DNA of 33,039 nucleotides, from assembly GCA_946482565.1 (NCBI GenBank), contig CAMLSB010000005.1, forward strand, positions 1 through 33,039, in the 5' to 3' direction. The position numbers and the translations under genes were made by a program. Position 1 is the stretch's first letter, and each line of letters begins with the position of its first letter. Below are positions 10,277 to 18,606 of this stretch, one piece after another. Under the pieces are notes generated by a model. That model ran no database searches and had not been told where the DNA came from. It saw only the letters and a program-made list of their open reading frames with translations. Source of the DNA: an uncultured Lysobacteraceae bacterium (GTDB lineage Bacteria; Pseudomonadota; Gammaproteobacteria; Xanthomonadales; Xanthomonadaceae).

Positions 10277-10282
10277 ATTATA
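10277..10282 (-). promoter_or_regulatory. Exact TATAAT -10 box for rsfS-rlmH
   Basis: TATAAT reads perfectly on the minus strand in the 85-nt nadD-rsfS gap, a rare sequence in DNA this GC-rich. The predicted start near 10270 gives a leader of about 40 nt before the TTG. No clear -35 hexamer is seen at 16-18 bp. Confidence 0.6.
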
Positions 10283-10312
10283 AACCGCGCCCGGTGGCGG
10301 CCCGGTGAGGCG

Positions 10313-11020
10313 CTACCCGGGGCGCGGAACCGCGCCATAGAGCCCGTTCGCGTGGATGTAACGGGCGACCGGGACGGGCACCAGCGCATCCCAGGGCTGC
10401 CCGGCGGCGATGCGGGCGCGGACCTCGCTGGCCGAGTGCGGGAACAACGGTTGCCGCAGCCGGAACACGCGGCCGGCAGGCGACGCGCGCAAGGCATCGG
10501 CGGATTCGGCCATGCGGCCGGCGATGGCTTCCGCCAGGTCGCCGTCGGCCTGCGGGGCGCTGCCGGTTGCAGGCAGCGGGGCAGCGCCAGGGGAGATGCC
10601 CGCGCGACCGGCGACGACGAAATGCGCGAGGTCGAACAGCGCGCGCCAGTCCTTCCAGGTCGGCAATGCGTCGAAGCTGTCGGCGCCGACGAGCAGCGCG
10701 ACCGGCGCGTCGTCGCCGATCCCGGCGCGCAGCGCGCGCAGCGTGTCGACCGTCCAGGAACGGCCGTCGCGTTCCAGTTCGCGCAGGTCGAGCGCAAGCC
10801 CGGGCTCGCCCGCGATGGCGAGATCCAGCATCGCGGCGCGATCGACGGCAGGCGCGCCGGGCGGGGCGCGGTGCGGCGGATCCGCCGCGGGCATGAACGC
10901 GACGATCGCATCGAGCGCGTCGCGCGCGGCACGCGCGACCGCGACGTGGCCGAGATGGACCGGATCGAAGGTTCCGCCGTAGAGCACGCGGAGCGCTTGC
11001 GCCTCGCCGCGCCTCGCCAT
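10313..11020 (-). CDS. nadD: Nicotinate-nucleotide adenylyltransferase
   Basis: NadD joins ATP and nicotinate mononucleotide to deamido-NAD, a central step of NAD synthesis. The product has 235 residues. The nucleotidyltransferase signature [15 protein letters not shown] lies at about 12-26, with the HxGH histidines. Further on are [32 protein letters not shown], and SASEVRARI, the counterpart of the ISSTxIR motif. The ATG at 11020 shares its A with the TGA of holA, a tight translational coupling. A longer in-frame extension only shadows holA. The acidic/alanine-rich insert near 170-185 looks lineage-specific. Confidence 0.95.
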   Translation of the reverse strand: MARRGEAQALRVLYGGTFDPVHLGHVAVARAARDALDAIVAFMPAADPPHRAPPGAPAVDRAAMLDLAIAGEPGLALDLRELERDGRSWTVDTLRALRAGIGDDAPVALLVGADSFDALPTWKDWRALFDLAHFVVAGRAGISPGAAPLPATGSAPQADGDLAEAIAGRMAESADALRASPAGRVFRLRQPLFPHSASEVRARIAAGQPWDALVPVPVARYIHANGLYGAVPRPG

Positions 11021-12120
11021 CAGCTGGCCGCGAGCAGCACGCCCGCCGGTGCGCTCGCCACCGCGAGCAGCACGCGTTCGAGTTGCAGCCATGGATCGTC
11101 GGGTTCGCTGCCGGGGCGCCAGCGGCCTTTCGCGATCCGGTCCACCGCGCCGAGCGCGGCGACGAAGCCTTCCCAGCGCGCAGCGGGATGCCGCGCGAGC
11201 GCGCGCAGCCACATCGCCTGCTTCGCGTCCCACACGCGCTGCGCCTTGAATTCGGCGTTGAGGTTGCCGCCGCGCGCCTTGGTCCGCGCCAGCGCCGCGC
11301 CGCGATGCAGTTCCATCGCCAGCATGCCGAGCAGCGCCGGCACCGCTTCGCCTTCCGCGCGCAGCCCGCGCAGCATGCGCGAGACCTGCGCGGGCTGGCC
11401 GTTGAGCGTGGCGTCGACGAGGCGGAACACGTCGTAGCGCGCCGAATCGGCGACCAGCGCGTCCATGCGCGCCGCGTCGAGCGGCACGCTGGTTGATGGC
11501 ATGCCGTTCGAAGGCATGCCGTTCGGTTGCGCCCCGTCGAAAAGCAGCGCGAGCTTCTCGATTTCCTGCGCGGCCGCGAGCAGGTTGCCCTCGACGCGCT
11601 CGGCCAGCCGTGCGACTGCGCCGGCGTCGGCCTGCACGTTGCGCGCGCGCAGGCGCCGGTCGATCCAGTCGGGCAATTCGTGCGGCTTGATCGGCCACGC
11701 GACGGCGACCGCGCCGATCGCGGCGATGGCCTCGCTCCACTTGCCGCCGTGCGAACGGCTCCAGTCGCCGCAGGTCACGAGCAGGCAGACATCGGGCGCC
11801 GGATCGGCGCAGAACTCGAGGATCGCCTTCGCGCCCTCGGTGCCGGGCTTGCCGCCGGGCATGCGGATCTCGACCAGGCGCCGCGATGCGAACAGGCTTG
11901 GCGCGCGGAACGTCGCCTGCAGCGAATCCCAATCCCAGGTGCGGGGATCGCCCTCGAACGCGAACACCTCGCGCTCGGCGATGCCCTGCGCGCGCGCCGC
12001 GGCGCGGACCGCATCGGCGGCTTCGAGCACGCGCAGGGCCTCGGCCCCGGCGATGAGGTACGCAGGCGCGAGTGGCCCGCGCGCGATGCGCGCGGCGAGC
12101 TGTTCGGGCGTGGTTTCCAC
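11020..12120 (-). CDS. holA: DNA polymerase III delta subunit
   Basis: HolA is the wrench subunit of the clamp loader that opens the beta sliding clamp. The product has 366 residues, slightly longer than the usual 340. Recognisable features include TTPEQLAARIARGPLAPAYL and the AYLIAGAEALRVLEAAD start of the AAA+ like domain, LVEIRMPGGKPG, CADPAPDVCLLVTCGDW, and the C-terminal collar region (about 230-350). Extra length comes partly from a short repeat, NGMPSNGMPS, near residues 204-213, encoded by a 15-bp tandem duplication. GTG at 12120 is the preferred start: it is preceded by a G-rich stretch, lies 19 nt after the lptE stop, and the family's PEQL segment begins a few residues later. The nadD start overlaps its stop. 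Confidence 0.94.
   Translation of the reverse strand: METTPEQLAARIARGPLAPAYLIAGAEALRVLEAADAVRAAARAQGIAEREVFAFEGDPRTWDWDSLQATFRAPSLFASRRLVEIRMPGGKPGTEGAKAILEFCADPAPDVCLLVTCGDWSRSHGGKWSEAIAAIGAVAVAWPIKPHELPDWIDRRLRARNVQADAGAVARLAERVEGNLLAAAQEIEKLALLFDGAQPNGMPSNGMPSTSVPLDAARMDALVADSARYDVFRLVDATLNGQPAQVSRMLRGLRAEGEAVPALLGMLAMELHRGAALARTKARGGNLNAEFKAQRVWDAKQAMWLRALARHPAARWEGFVAALGAVDRIAKGRWRPGSEPDDPWLQLERVLLAVASAPAGVLLAAS
11495..11524. repeat. 15-bp tandem duplication inside holA
   Basis: Two near-identical 15-bp units (GATGGCATGCCGTTC and GAAGGCATGCCGTTC) lie head to tail. They are in frame and encode the repeated residues NGMPS in HolA. The unit contains GGCATGCC, a palindrome. Confidence 0.85.
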
Positions 12121-12139
12121 GCGGCCGCCCCGCCCCCGC

Positions 12140-12709
12140 CTAGGGCGTGGATGCGGGCACGGGCGTCGCGCCCCGGGCCTGCTGCAGGCGCGAAACCGCG
12201 TCGATGCGGCGCAGGATCGACGACACCATCTCGCGGCGCAGTTCGCGCAGCAGGATGTCGCGCTCGCCCTCGGTACCGGCGGAGTTGGTCGGCACCGACA
12301 CGTAGTCGCGCGACAGTTCGATCGCCTGCTGCGGCACCAGGTCGCTGCCATCGGCGCGGCGCAGGTCGAAGACCACCGCGTAGCGCAGGGTGAATTCCTG
12401 CGAGCGACCGAACTGGTCGACGCTGATCGGCGTGTCGGCGAGCTGTTCGCTGGCGATGTGCAGCGTGGCAGCGTCGGCGACGCCCGGCGTTCCGGCGACG
12501 GCCAGCGTCGCGCCCGCGCGCTGCAGGGCCTGTTCCAGCTGCTGCTGGAGCGGGCCGTCTGGATTGGACGACGCGACCTGCACCGATTGCATGCCCGCGG
12601 GAAGCAGCAGCGAATCGCGCAGGTGGAAGCCGCAGCCGGCCAGGAACGCGCAGGCCGCGGCGAAGGCCACGACGCAGGCAGCGGAACGCAGGGAGGGTCG
12701 AAGTGCCAT
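12140..12709 (-). CDS. lptE: LPS-assembly lipoprotein LptE
   Basis: LptE is the outer-membrane lipoprotein that plugs the LptD barrel and guides lipopolysaccharide into the outer leaflet. The product has 189 residues. A lipoprotein signal ends in the lipobox LAGC with the acylated cysteine at residue 26, followed by the family's GFHLRDS. Then comes a typical LptE core: LEQALQRAG, LRYAVVFDLRRADG, and RDILLRELRREMVSSILRRI. The ATG at 12709 is chosen because it gives a normal signal peptide; the 31-residue upstream extension to 12802 is basic and unlikely. No Shine-Dalgarno is obvious. It lies 96 nt after leuS and 19 nt before holA, in the standard order. Confidence 0.94.
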   Translation of the reverse strand: MALRPSLRSAACVVAFAAACAFLAGCGFHLRDSLLLPAGMQSVQVASSNPDGPLQQQLEQALQRAGATLAVAGTPGVADAATLHIASEQLADTPISVDQFGRSQEFTLRYAVVFDLRRADGSDLVPQQAIELSRDYVSVPTNSAGTEGERDILLRELRREMVSSILRRIDAVSRLQQARGATPVPASTP

Positions 12710-12805
12710 TGGCCCAGTCTGGACGAGGCCGGACGCAGCGGCAAGCACCGAGGCCACGCGGCCCGTGCCGCGACGGACCCGCCGGGCCGGCACGCCCGCC
12801 AAGGC

Positions 12806-15589
12806 TCAGCCGGCGACGATGTTCACGATCTTGCCGGGCACCACGATCACCTTGCGCACCGACTGCCCTTCCAGGAAGCGGGCCACGCCCGGCTCGGCCA
12901 GCGCCGCGGCTTCGACCACCTCGCGCGCCGCGCCCGGCGCCGCCTCGATCGTGCCACGCAGCTTGCCGTTCACCTGTACCGCGATCGTCACGCTGTCGCG
13001 CGCCAGTGCCGCCGGGTCGGCGCGCGGGAACGGCACGTCCTCGAGCACCGTTTCCGGATGGCCGAGCACCTGCCACAGCGCGTGCGACACATGCGGCGTG
13101 ACCGGGTTGAGCAGCAGCACCATCGCCTCGAGCGCCTCGTGGCGCACCGCGCGGCCCTGGTCGGAACGATCGGTGAAGCGCGACACGTGGTTCAACAGTT
13201 CCATCAGCGCCGCGATCGCGGTGTTGAAGCTGTGGCGGCGGCCGTAGTCGTCGCCGACCTTCTGGATCGTTTCGTGCAGCTGCCGGCGCAGCGTCTTCTG
13301 CGCCGCGTCCAGCGCCGACGGATCGGCCACCGGATGGTCGGGCTGCGAAGCGTGCGTCGTGACTTCGCGCCAGAACCGGCGCAGGAAACGCGCCATGCCT
13401 TCGACGCCCGCCTCGCTCCACTCCAGCGACTGCTCGGGTGGCGCGGCGAACATCGAGAACAGGCGCACCGTGTCGGCGCCGTAACGGCCGACCATCGCCT
13501 GCGGATCGACGCCGTTGTTCTTGGACTTCGACATCTTCTCGATGCCGCCGATGCCGACCGGCTGGCCGTCGGCCTTCAGCACCGCGCCGGCGACGTGGCC
13601 GTGCGCATCGCGGCGCAGTTCGACGTCGGCGGGGTTGATCCATTCGCGGCGGCCGCCCTGGCCTTCGCGGTAATAGGTTTCGGCGACGACCATGCCCTGC
13701 GTGAGCAGCCGCGTCGCGGGTTCGTCGCTCTCCACCAGCCCCTGGTCGCGCATGAGCCGGTGGTAGAAGCGGAAATACAGCAGGTGCAGGATCGCGTGCT
13801 CGATGCCGCCGATGTACTGGTCGACCGGCAACCAGTAATCCGCGCGCGAGTCGACCTGCGTCGCCGCGCCCGGCGAGGTGTAGCGCGCGTAGTACCAGCT
13901 CGACTCCATGAAGGTGTCGAAGGTGTCGGTCTCGCGCTCGGCGGCGCCCGCGCACTGCGGGCACGTCGTCCTGCGCCACTCGGGGTCGGCCTTGATCGGC
14001 GACTTCACCCCGGAGAATTCGACGTCCTCCGGCAACACGACCGGCAACTGGTCTTCCGGCACCGGCACCGCGCCGCACTTGTCGCAGTACACGACGGGGA
14101 TCGGGCAACCCCAGTAGCGCTGGCGGCTCACGCCCCAGTCGCGCAGGCGGAAGTTGACCTTGCGCTTGCCGTTGCCGTCGCGCTCGAGGCGCTTCGCGAC
14201 CGCGGCGAAGGCCGCGTCGAAGTCGAGGCCGTCGAACTCGCCGGAATTCACCAGCCAGCCGCGGCCGGTGTACGCCGATTCCTCGTCGATGCGGCGCTGG
14301 TATTCGCGCACCACCTGCACCGCCGCACCCACGTCGTAGGCGTCGATCGCGGCGGATTCGCCCAGCGCGGCGGCCATCGCATCCTCGTGCGAACCGACGT
14401 GGCGAGCGAGTTCGGCGAGCGCATCGCGCACTTCGCCCGGTATCACCACCATGCGGACCGGCAGCTGGTAGGCCTGCGCGAACTCCCAGTCGCGCTGGTC
14501 GTGCCCGGGCACCGCCATCACCGCGCCGGTGCCGTAACCCATCAGCACGAAGTTGGCGACGTAGACCGGCATCGCGTCGCCGGTCACCGGGTGCAGCACG
14601 CGCACGCCGGTGTCCATGCCGCGCTTTTCCTGCGTCTCCAGTTCCGCCTCGGAGACGCCACCGTGGCGCAGTTCCTCGATGAACGCCGCGAGCGCGGGAT
14701 TGCCCTGCGCCGCGCGCAGCGCGAGCGGGTGCTCGCCGGCGATGCTGACGAAGGTCGCGCCCATCAACGTGTCGGGGCGCGTGGTGAACACCGTGAGGCG
14801 TTCACCGGTCGGGTTGAAGTGCGCGTCGGCGACGGTGAAGCCGATCTCCAGGCCTTCGCTGCGCCCGATCCAGTTGCGCTGCATCGTCTTGACCGGCTCC
14901 GGCCAGCCGTCGAGCGTGTCGAGGCCGTCGAGCAGTTCCTGCGCGTAGTCCGTGATCTTCAGGAACCACTGCGGGATCTCGCGTTTCTCGACGATCGCGC
15001 CGGTGCGCCAGCCGCGCCCATCGACGACCTGTTCGTTCGCGAGCACGGTCTGGTCGACCGGATCCCAGTTCACGACCGAGTTGCGGCGGTACGCCAAGCC
15101 GTGCTTCATCAACCGCACGAACATGCGCTGCTCGTGCACGTAGTAGTCGGGGCTGCAGGTGGCGAACTCGCGGGTCCAGTCGATCGCGTAACCCATCGCC
15201 TGCAGCTGCGCGCGCATGTGCTCGATGTTGGCGTACGTCCACTTCGCCGGCGCGGTGTGGTGCTTGATCGCGGCGTTCTCGGCGGGCAGGCCGAACGCGT
15301 CCCAGCCCATCGGCTGCAGCACGTTGCGGCCGCACATCCGCTGGTAGCGGCTGATCACGTCGCCGATCGTGTAGTTGCGCACGTGGCCGACGTGCAGCGC
15401 GCCCGACGGATACGGCAGCATCGACAGGCAGTAGAACTTCGGCCGCGACGGATCCTCCGTCACCTCGTAGGCGCGGGTCCTGCTCCAGTAGCCCTGCGCG
15501 GCGGCTTCGACCGACGCGGGGTCGTAGCCGGCCGGCTCATGACCGGCTTGCTCTTGGGGGACGGCAGGACTGGCGGGGTCGTGGGCCAC
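12806..15589 (-). CDS. leuS: Leucyl-tRNA synthetase
   Basis: LeuRS is a class I aminoacyl-tRNA synthetase that charges tRNA-Leu and edits norvaline and isoleucine. The product has 927 residues, longer than the typical 860-880. The HIGH-type motif is HVGH at 66-69 within [15 protein letters not shown], and the KMSKS motif is present ([11 protein letters not shown], near 680). The zinc-type cysteines CDKC and CPQC and the editing-domain TTRPDTLMG segment are visible, and the C-terminus [10 protein letters not shown] is typical. The start is GTG at 15589; there is no in-frame ATG before the conserved [14 protein letters not shown], so about 20 extra residues precede the usual beginning. No Shine-Dalgarno is evident. 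It lies 33 nt after the DUF998 gene on the same strand and heads the lptE-holA-nadD-rsfS-rlmH cluster. Confidence 0.97.
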   Translation of the reverse strand: MAHDPASPAVPQEQAGHEPAGYDPASVEAAAQGYWSRTRAYEVTEDPSRPKFYCLSMLPYPSGALHVGHVRNYTIGDVISRYQRMCGRNVLQPMGWDAFGLPAENAAIKHHTAPAKWTYANIEHMRAQLQAMGYAIDWTREFATCSPDYYVHEQRMFVRLMKHGLAYRRNSVVNWDPVDQTVLANEQVVDGRGWRTGAIVEKREIPQWFLKITDYAQELLDGLDTLDGWPEPVKTMQRNWIGRSEGLEIGFTVADAHFNPTGERLTVFTTRPDTLMGATFVSIAGEHPLALRAAQGNPALAAFIEELRHGGVSEAELETQEKRGMDTGVRVLHPVTGDAMPVYVANFVLMGYGTGAVMAVPGHDQRDWEFAQAYQLPVRMVVIPGEVRDALAELARHVGSHEDAMAAALGESAAIDAYDVGAAVQVVREYQRRIDEESAYTGRGWLVNSGEFDGLDFDAAFAAVAKRLERDGNGKRKVNFRLRDWGVSRQRYWGCPIPVVYCDKCGAVPVPEDQLPVVLPEDVEFSGVKSPIKADPEWRRTTCPQCAGAAERETDTFDTFMESSWYYARYTSPGAATQVDSRADYWLPVDQYIGGIEHAILHLLYFRFYHRLMRDQGLVESDEPATRLLTQGMVVAETYYREGQGGRREWINPADVELRRDAHGHVAGAVLKADGQPVGIGGIEKMSKSKNNGVDPQAMVGRYGADTVRLFSMFAAPPEQSLEWSEAGVEGMARFLRRFWREVTTHASQPDHPVADPSALDAAQKTLRRQLHETIQKVGDDYGRRHSFNTAIAALMELLNHVSRFTDRSDQGRAVRHEALEAMVLLLNPVTPHVSHALWQVLGHPETVLEDVPFPRADPAALARDSVTIAVQVNGKLRGTIEAAPGAAREVVEAAALAEPGVARFLEGQSVRKVIVVPGKIVNIVAG

Positions 15590-15622
15590 GATGCGCTTGC
15601 GGATGGGAACGGACCTTGAAGC

Positions 15623-16231
15623 CTACCGCAGCGCACAAAAAGCCGCCAACGCAGGCCAGGCGAACTGGGCGCACAGGCCCAGCCGCTGGGCGAAACCCGG
15701 GCCGGCGCCCATGCCCTCCCACGCCTGCGGCGGCAGCCCGAGGCAGCAGATCGCAACCGCCACGAGCAGCGGCCCGGCCACCACCGCGACGCGCCACGCC
15801 ACCCGCCCGCGCAAGGCCAGCGGCAGCAGCAGCGCCGACGGCAGCCAGGCCACCAGCGACAGCATGGCCGCGGCGACATGGGCCTTCGAATCCGCACCGT
15901 CCAGCAGCCGCAGGTCGAGCGGCAGCACGCCCTGCGCCGCGAATGCCAGCCCGGAGAACATCAGCAGCCAGCCGCCGATGCGTCCCGTCGCGCCGACACC
16001 GGCCCGCGCGAGCGGACGCTGCAGCGCGACCGCGAAGACGGCGACGAGCAGCCCGGGCAGCGCATAACCCAGCGCATTCCAGGCCGCGGCATGCGGCACG
16101 CCGCGCGCACCGAGCAGGTCCACCGCCTGCAGCGACTGCGAAAAACCCGGGAGCGTCGCGCCCAACCCCCCCAGCGCCGCGAGGAACAGCACGGCCGCCA
16201 GCCAGCCCGCATGCAGCGCGATCCGGTTCAT
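15623..16231 (-). CDS. DUF998-type polytopic membrane protein
   Basis: The product has 202 residues and about six hydrophobic segments (approximately 5-20, 50-70, 83-98, 115-135, 140-162, 180-198). A loop with LPGFSQSLQAVDLLG follows the first segment, and the pattern HAAAWNALGYALPGLL after it resembles the DUF998 family, whose function is unknown. It is the last gene of a five-gene leftward operon: its ATG at 16231 overlaps the stop of the upstream membrane gene in an ATGA arrangement. leuS follows 33 nt downstream on the same strand, so read-through into leuS is possible. The DUF998 assignment is by sequence feel only; the membrane topology is clear. Confidence 0.72.
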   Translation of the reverse strand: MNRIALHAGWLAAVLFLAALGGLGATLPGFSQSLQAVDLLGARGVPHAAAWNALGYALPGLLVAVFAVALQRPLARAGVGATGRIGGWLLMFSGLAFAAQGVLPLDLRLLDGADSKAHVAAAMLSLVAWLPSALLLPLALRGRVAWRVAVVAGPLLVAVAICCLGLPPQAWEGMGAGPGFAQRLGLCAQFAWPALAAFCALR

Positions 16232-16659
16232 CCGCGACGGTACCGGTACAGCTGGGAACCGCCGAAGACCGCCAGCGCCAGCAACACCAGCCACAGCAGG
16301 CCATAGCGGATCCACTCGGCACCGAACTGCGGGACCAGCTCCGGCTTCGCCTGCACCGCGACGCCCGCCACCAGGTTCAGCAGCGCGAGCGCATAGAACC
16401 CGTGCTTCGCGGCCGCGCCGTCGATCGCGACGTCGCGCTCGTCCGCCAGCGGTTCGTTGCGGCGCCAGTTCTGCAACGCCGCGATCGCGATGGCATACGC
16501 GCTGAAGCCCATGAACAGCGGCGACGCCGGCGTGTCGTGGTCCGCGCCGGCAGCGCCGCTGCCCGGCCAGTGCCAGAACAGCAGCCAACCGAGGTAGAGG
16601 CTGCCGGCCACCGCGCCGAGGAATCCCACCAACGCCGTCAGTTCTCGCCTGCCCATCAT
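16228..16659 (-). CDS. Small membrane protein with ADERD motif (DUF2178-like)
   Basis: The product has 143 residues and four hydrophobic segments (about 9-30, 47-63, 88-104, 118-134). A cytoplasmic-looking loop holds LADERDVAIDGAAAKHG (DERD at 73-76). The same motif occurs in the first gene of the operon, at 144-147 of its product, in a similar position before a membrane helix, and both end in a hydrophobic helix followed by LY and arginines, so the two look related. A DERD element next to small XRE regulators recalls DUF2178-type proteins, of unknown function. The ATG at 16659 is preceded by GGAGGA and overlaps the upstream hydrolase stop (ATGA); a second ATG follows directly. It overlaps the next gene by 4 nt. 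Confidence 0.7.
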   Translation of the reverse strand: MMGRRELTALVGFLGAVAGSLYLGWLLFWHWPGSGAAGADHDTPASPLFMGFSAYAIAIAALQNWRRNEPLADERDVAIDGAAAKHGFYALALLNLVAGVAVQAKPELVPQFGAEWIRYGLLWLVLLALAVFGGSQLYRYRRG

Positions 16660-17603
16660 CGTGCTCCTCCGCAACGGTTCGTGAAGTTGTCGCGCAGGAA
16701 GCGTTCCATGCGCGGGAATTCGTCCAGCGGCTCGCGATGTCCGCCTTCGACCGGGAGATGCTCCACGGGGTAGCGGAAGCCGTGCGCGTGCATGCGCGCG
16801 ACCATCGCATCGGACATTTCGCGCGACGGCCAGGTTTCGTCCTGCGTCGCGGAGACGAACATCACCGGCCCGTGGATGTCTTCGACCGGGATCGCGGCAC
16901 GCGCCATCGCCGCCTGGTCGCGCATCATCGCTTCGAAGGCGCCGCGCAGGTCTCGGGTGAGCAGCGCCGGCGCCGCGCTCCAGGGCACCGGCACGAAGGG
17001 CAGCGGCTTGCCGTGCAGCACGAAGCCCGGCGTCGCCATCGCCGGCGTCAGCGCCGGGAACACCGCGCTGCCGGGCACGATGGCCACGACCGCATGGATG
17101 TCGGGATACGCACTGGCCAGCAGCAGAGCCAGTTCGGCACCGCGCGAGCCGCCGATCACCGCGACGCAGCGCGCGTCCACGCGCGGGTCCTGCTTTGCAC
17201 GCTCGATCGCGTCATGCACCGCATCGACCGAGATCCTGTCGAGGTGTTCGGGCGTGGTCGGCGTACCGAAATAGCCCAGCGCCAGCATCGCGTAACCCTG
17301 GTCGAGGAAGCGTTCGCGCTGCCGCTTCCACGGATCCGTCGCCCACGCGTTGCCGCCTTCGCTGCCGCCGAGGCCGACCAGCAGCGGATGCTTCGCTCCG
17401 TCACCGCGCACATACAACCGCGCATCCACCTGTCCCTGCCGGGCCGGCGGCGTAGTCGTGTCGGCGTGCGCCACCGACCACCACACCCAGCCCGCCAGCA
17501 GCAGGACCAGCGCGACGACCACGCCGACCAGCCATGCAAGGACCCGCAATCCTTTCCGCGACGCTCCGCCCGGATGCCGCATGCTCATTTGCCCCTGTTC
17601 CAT
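16656..17603 (-). CDS. Membrane-anchored alpha/beta hydrolase, BAAT C-terminal type
   Basis: The product has 315 residues. One membrane anchor lies at about 21-44, followed by an alpha/beta-hydrolase domain (about 57-310) facing the periplasm. The sequence matches the acyl-CoA thioester hydrolase/BAAT C-terminal family: an oxyanion-type VGLGGSEGG, the nucleophile elbow GGSRG with S153, the acid D255 in QDETWPS and the base H289 in GGHREP, so the triad is complete. A periplasmic position makes acyl-CoA an unlikely substrate; an ester or lipid is more plausible, but this is inference. The ATG at 17603 has a perfect GAGGAGG Shine-Dalgarno inside the end of the regulator gene, so the 19-nt overlap is favoured over a later ATG at 17588 that would give an ATGA overlap. 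Confidence 0.82.
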   Translation of the reverse strand: MEQGQMSMRHPGGASRKGLRVLAWLVGVVVALVLLLAGWVWWSVAHADTTTPPARQGQVDARLYVRGDGAKHPLLVGLGGSEGGNAWATDPWKRQRERFLDQGYAMLALGYFGTPTTPEHLDRISVDAVHDAIERAKQDPRVDARCVAVIGGSRGAELALLLASAYPDIHAVVAIVPGSAVFPALTPAMATPGFVLHGKPLPFVPVPWSAAPALLTRDLRGAFEAMMRDQAAMARAAIPVEDIHGPVMFVSATQDETWPSREMSDAMVARMHAHGFRYPVEHLPVEGGHREPLDEFPRMERFLRDNFTNRCGGAR

Positions 17604-17803
17604 TGGAAGACCTCCTCGATGCGCGTGCCCAGCGCGTCCGCGATGCGGAAGGCGAGTTCCAGCGACGGCGCATAGCGCCCCGCTTCCAGCGCGATGATGG
17701 TTTGCCGGGTGACGCCGCAGGCATCGGCCAGCGCTTGCTGCGTCATTCCCCCGCGCTCGAAGCGCAGGCGGCGGATCTCGTTGGCGACGAGCGTGCCGGT
17801 CAT
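17585..17803 (-). CDS. Small XRE-family transcriptional regulator
   Basis: The product has 72 residues, nearly all one Cro/CI-type helix-turn-helix. The DNA-binding core is [20 protein letters not shown] (about 21-40), followed by [23 protein letters not shown]. Regulators of this compact type usually sit beside the membrane-protein genes they repress. Its ATG at 17803 overlaps the stop of the upstream membrane gene (ATGA), and its own stop lies inside the next gene. The likely target is the ATGTAA-N8-TTACAT dyad at 18487-18506 in front of the operon. That link is inferred from position and from similar TGTAA/TTACA operators of small Cro/CI regulators elsewhere. Confidence 0.93.
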   Translation of the reverse strand: MTGTLVANEIRRLRFERGGMTQQALADACGVTRQTIIALEAGRYAPSLELAFRIADALGTRIEEVFQWNRGK

Positions 17804-18462
17804 GCGGCGGCCCGGCGATCGCGCCAGTACAGGACCGCCGCCGCGAGCTGCTCGAACCACAGGCCCCACAACAGCGCCTGCATCAACAACTGTGCGATGT
17901 ACGGATAGCTCAATTCGCGCAGGCGTTCGGTGGGGCTGAAGCCGAGCATCAGCGCGATCGCGATCACGCAGAAGGCGGTGGCGCCGCGCCCCCACTGGCC
18001 GGCGGCCAACTGGATGCGCGTGTCGCGCTCGTCCGCGAGCACGGTGCCCGCCCAGCGCTTCTTGAGCACGTGCACCAGCACCAGCCAGGCCACGAACAGC
18101 GTGCCGATGCTCCGGCCCGCCGCGTTGGTGTCCGGGTTGTGGCCGATCGGCACCTCCGGCAGGAACAGGTGCATCTTGAGGATCGTCGCGACGAGCACCG
18201 CGCCGACGAAGGCGATGCCGACCCACGCCTGCCACTCGCCGGGCGCGATCGCGGCTTCCTCGTCGCTGTGCGGGATCCGGTGGACCAGGCCGACGCAGAA
18301 CCACACCGCCGCGACGAACAGGCAGGTGCCGAGCCAGCCGACCGGGAAATCCCCGGACAAGCCCGGAATGTCCCGGTAGTTGCCACCGAAGAACAGCGCC
18401 AGCCCGATGCCGGCCAGCGCCAGGCACGCGATGAGTCGGTTGCGCGGGGAGAAGGCTGCCAT
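17800..18462 (-). CDS. Six-helix membrane protein, first gene of the XRE operon
   Basis: The product has 220 residues and about six hydrophobic segments (approximately 9-26, 43-61, 80-99, 118-134, 160-176, 188-212). An ADERD element (DERD at 144-147, in [15 protein letters not shown]) precedes the fifth segment and matches LADERDVAID in the fourth gene of the operon. I do not recognise a named family with confidence; DUF2178-like membrane proteins next to small XRE regulators are the closest comparison. The ATG at 18462 has AGGTG at a suitable distance. A TTGACA -35 box and a palindromic operator lie directly upstream, so it leads the operon. It diverges from the thioredoxin-like gene. Confidence 0.75.
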   Translation of the reverse strand: MAAFSPRNRLIACLALAGIGLALFFGGNYRDIPGLSGDFPVGWLGTCLFVAAVWFCVGLVHRIPHSDEEAAIAPGEWQAWVGIAFVGAVLVATILKMHLFLPEVPIGHNPDTNAAGRSIGTLFVAWLVLVHVLKKRWAGTVLADERDTRIQLAAGQWGRGATAFCVIAIALMLGFSPTERLRELSYPYIAQLLMQALLWGLWFEQLAAAVLYWRDRRAAA

Positions 18463-18486
18463 GGAATGTCACCTGTACCGGACTTG

Positions 18487-18506
18487 ATGTAATGTGGAGG
18501 TTACAT
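18487..18506. promoter_or_regulatory. Palindromic operator ATGTAA-N8-TTACAT
   Basis: Perfect 6-bp arms ATGTAA and TTACAT are separated by 8 bp. The dyad lies just downstream of the TTGACA box on the minus strand, over the expected -10 region, so a bound protein would block the polymerase. The XRE protein encoded at 17585-17803 is the obvious candidate ligand. Confidence 0.6.
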
Positions 18507-18519
18507 TCACCTCGGCGGA

Positions 18520-18525
18520 TGTCAA
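18520..18525 (-). promoter_or_regulatory. TTGACA -35 box of the five-gene XRE operon
   Basis: An exact TTGACA reads on the minus strand. Sixteen bp downstream, TAACCT is the best -10 candidate, and it falls inside the ATGTAA-N8-TTACAT dyad. The start codon of the first gene lies about 35 nt further on. The AT-rich stretch upstream (GTAAAAAATAC) could act as an UP element. Confidence 0.5.
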
Positions 18526-18606
18526 GTATTTTTTACATCGATCGCCGCCCGTTGCATTGAGCGCGGCGCGCCTCCATCTCCCGGACATCCTCCCCCGGAC
18601 CCGACC

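Noticed and set aside
11465..15619. Plus-strand open frame of 1384 codons opposite leuS, lptE and part of holA
   Set aside because: It mirrors conserved genes in the complementary frame and has low-complexity Arg/Val/His composition; a GC shadow.
17585..17603. Alternative hydrolase start at 17588 forming an ATGA overlap
   Set aside because: The ATG at 17603 has a perfect GAGGAGG Shine-Dalgarno at the right distance; the later one has only a weak G-run.
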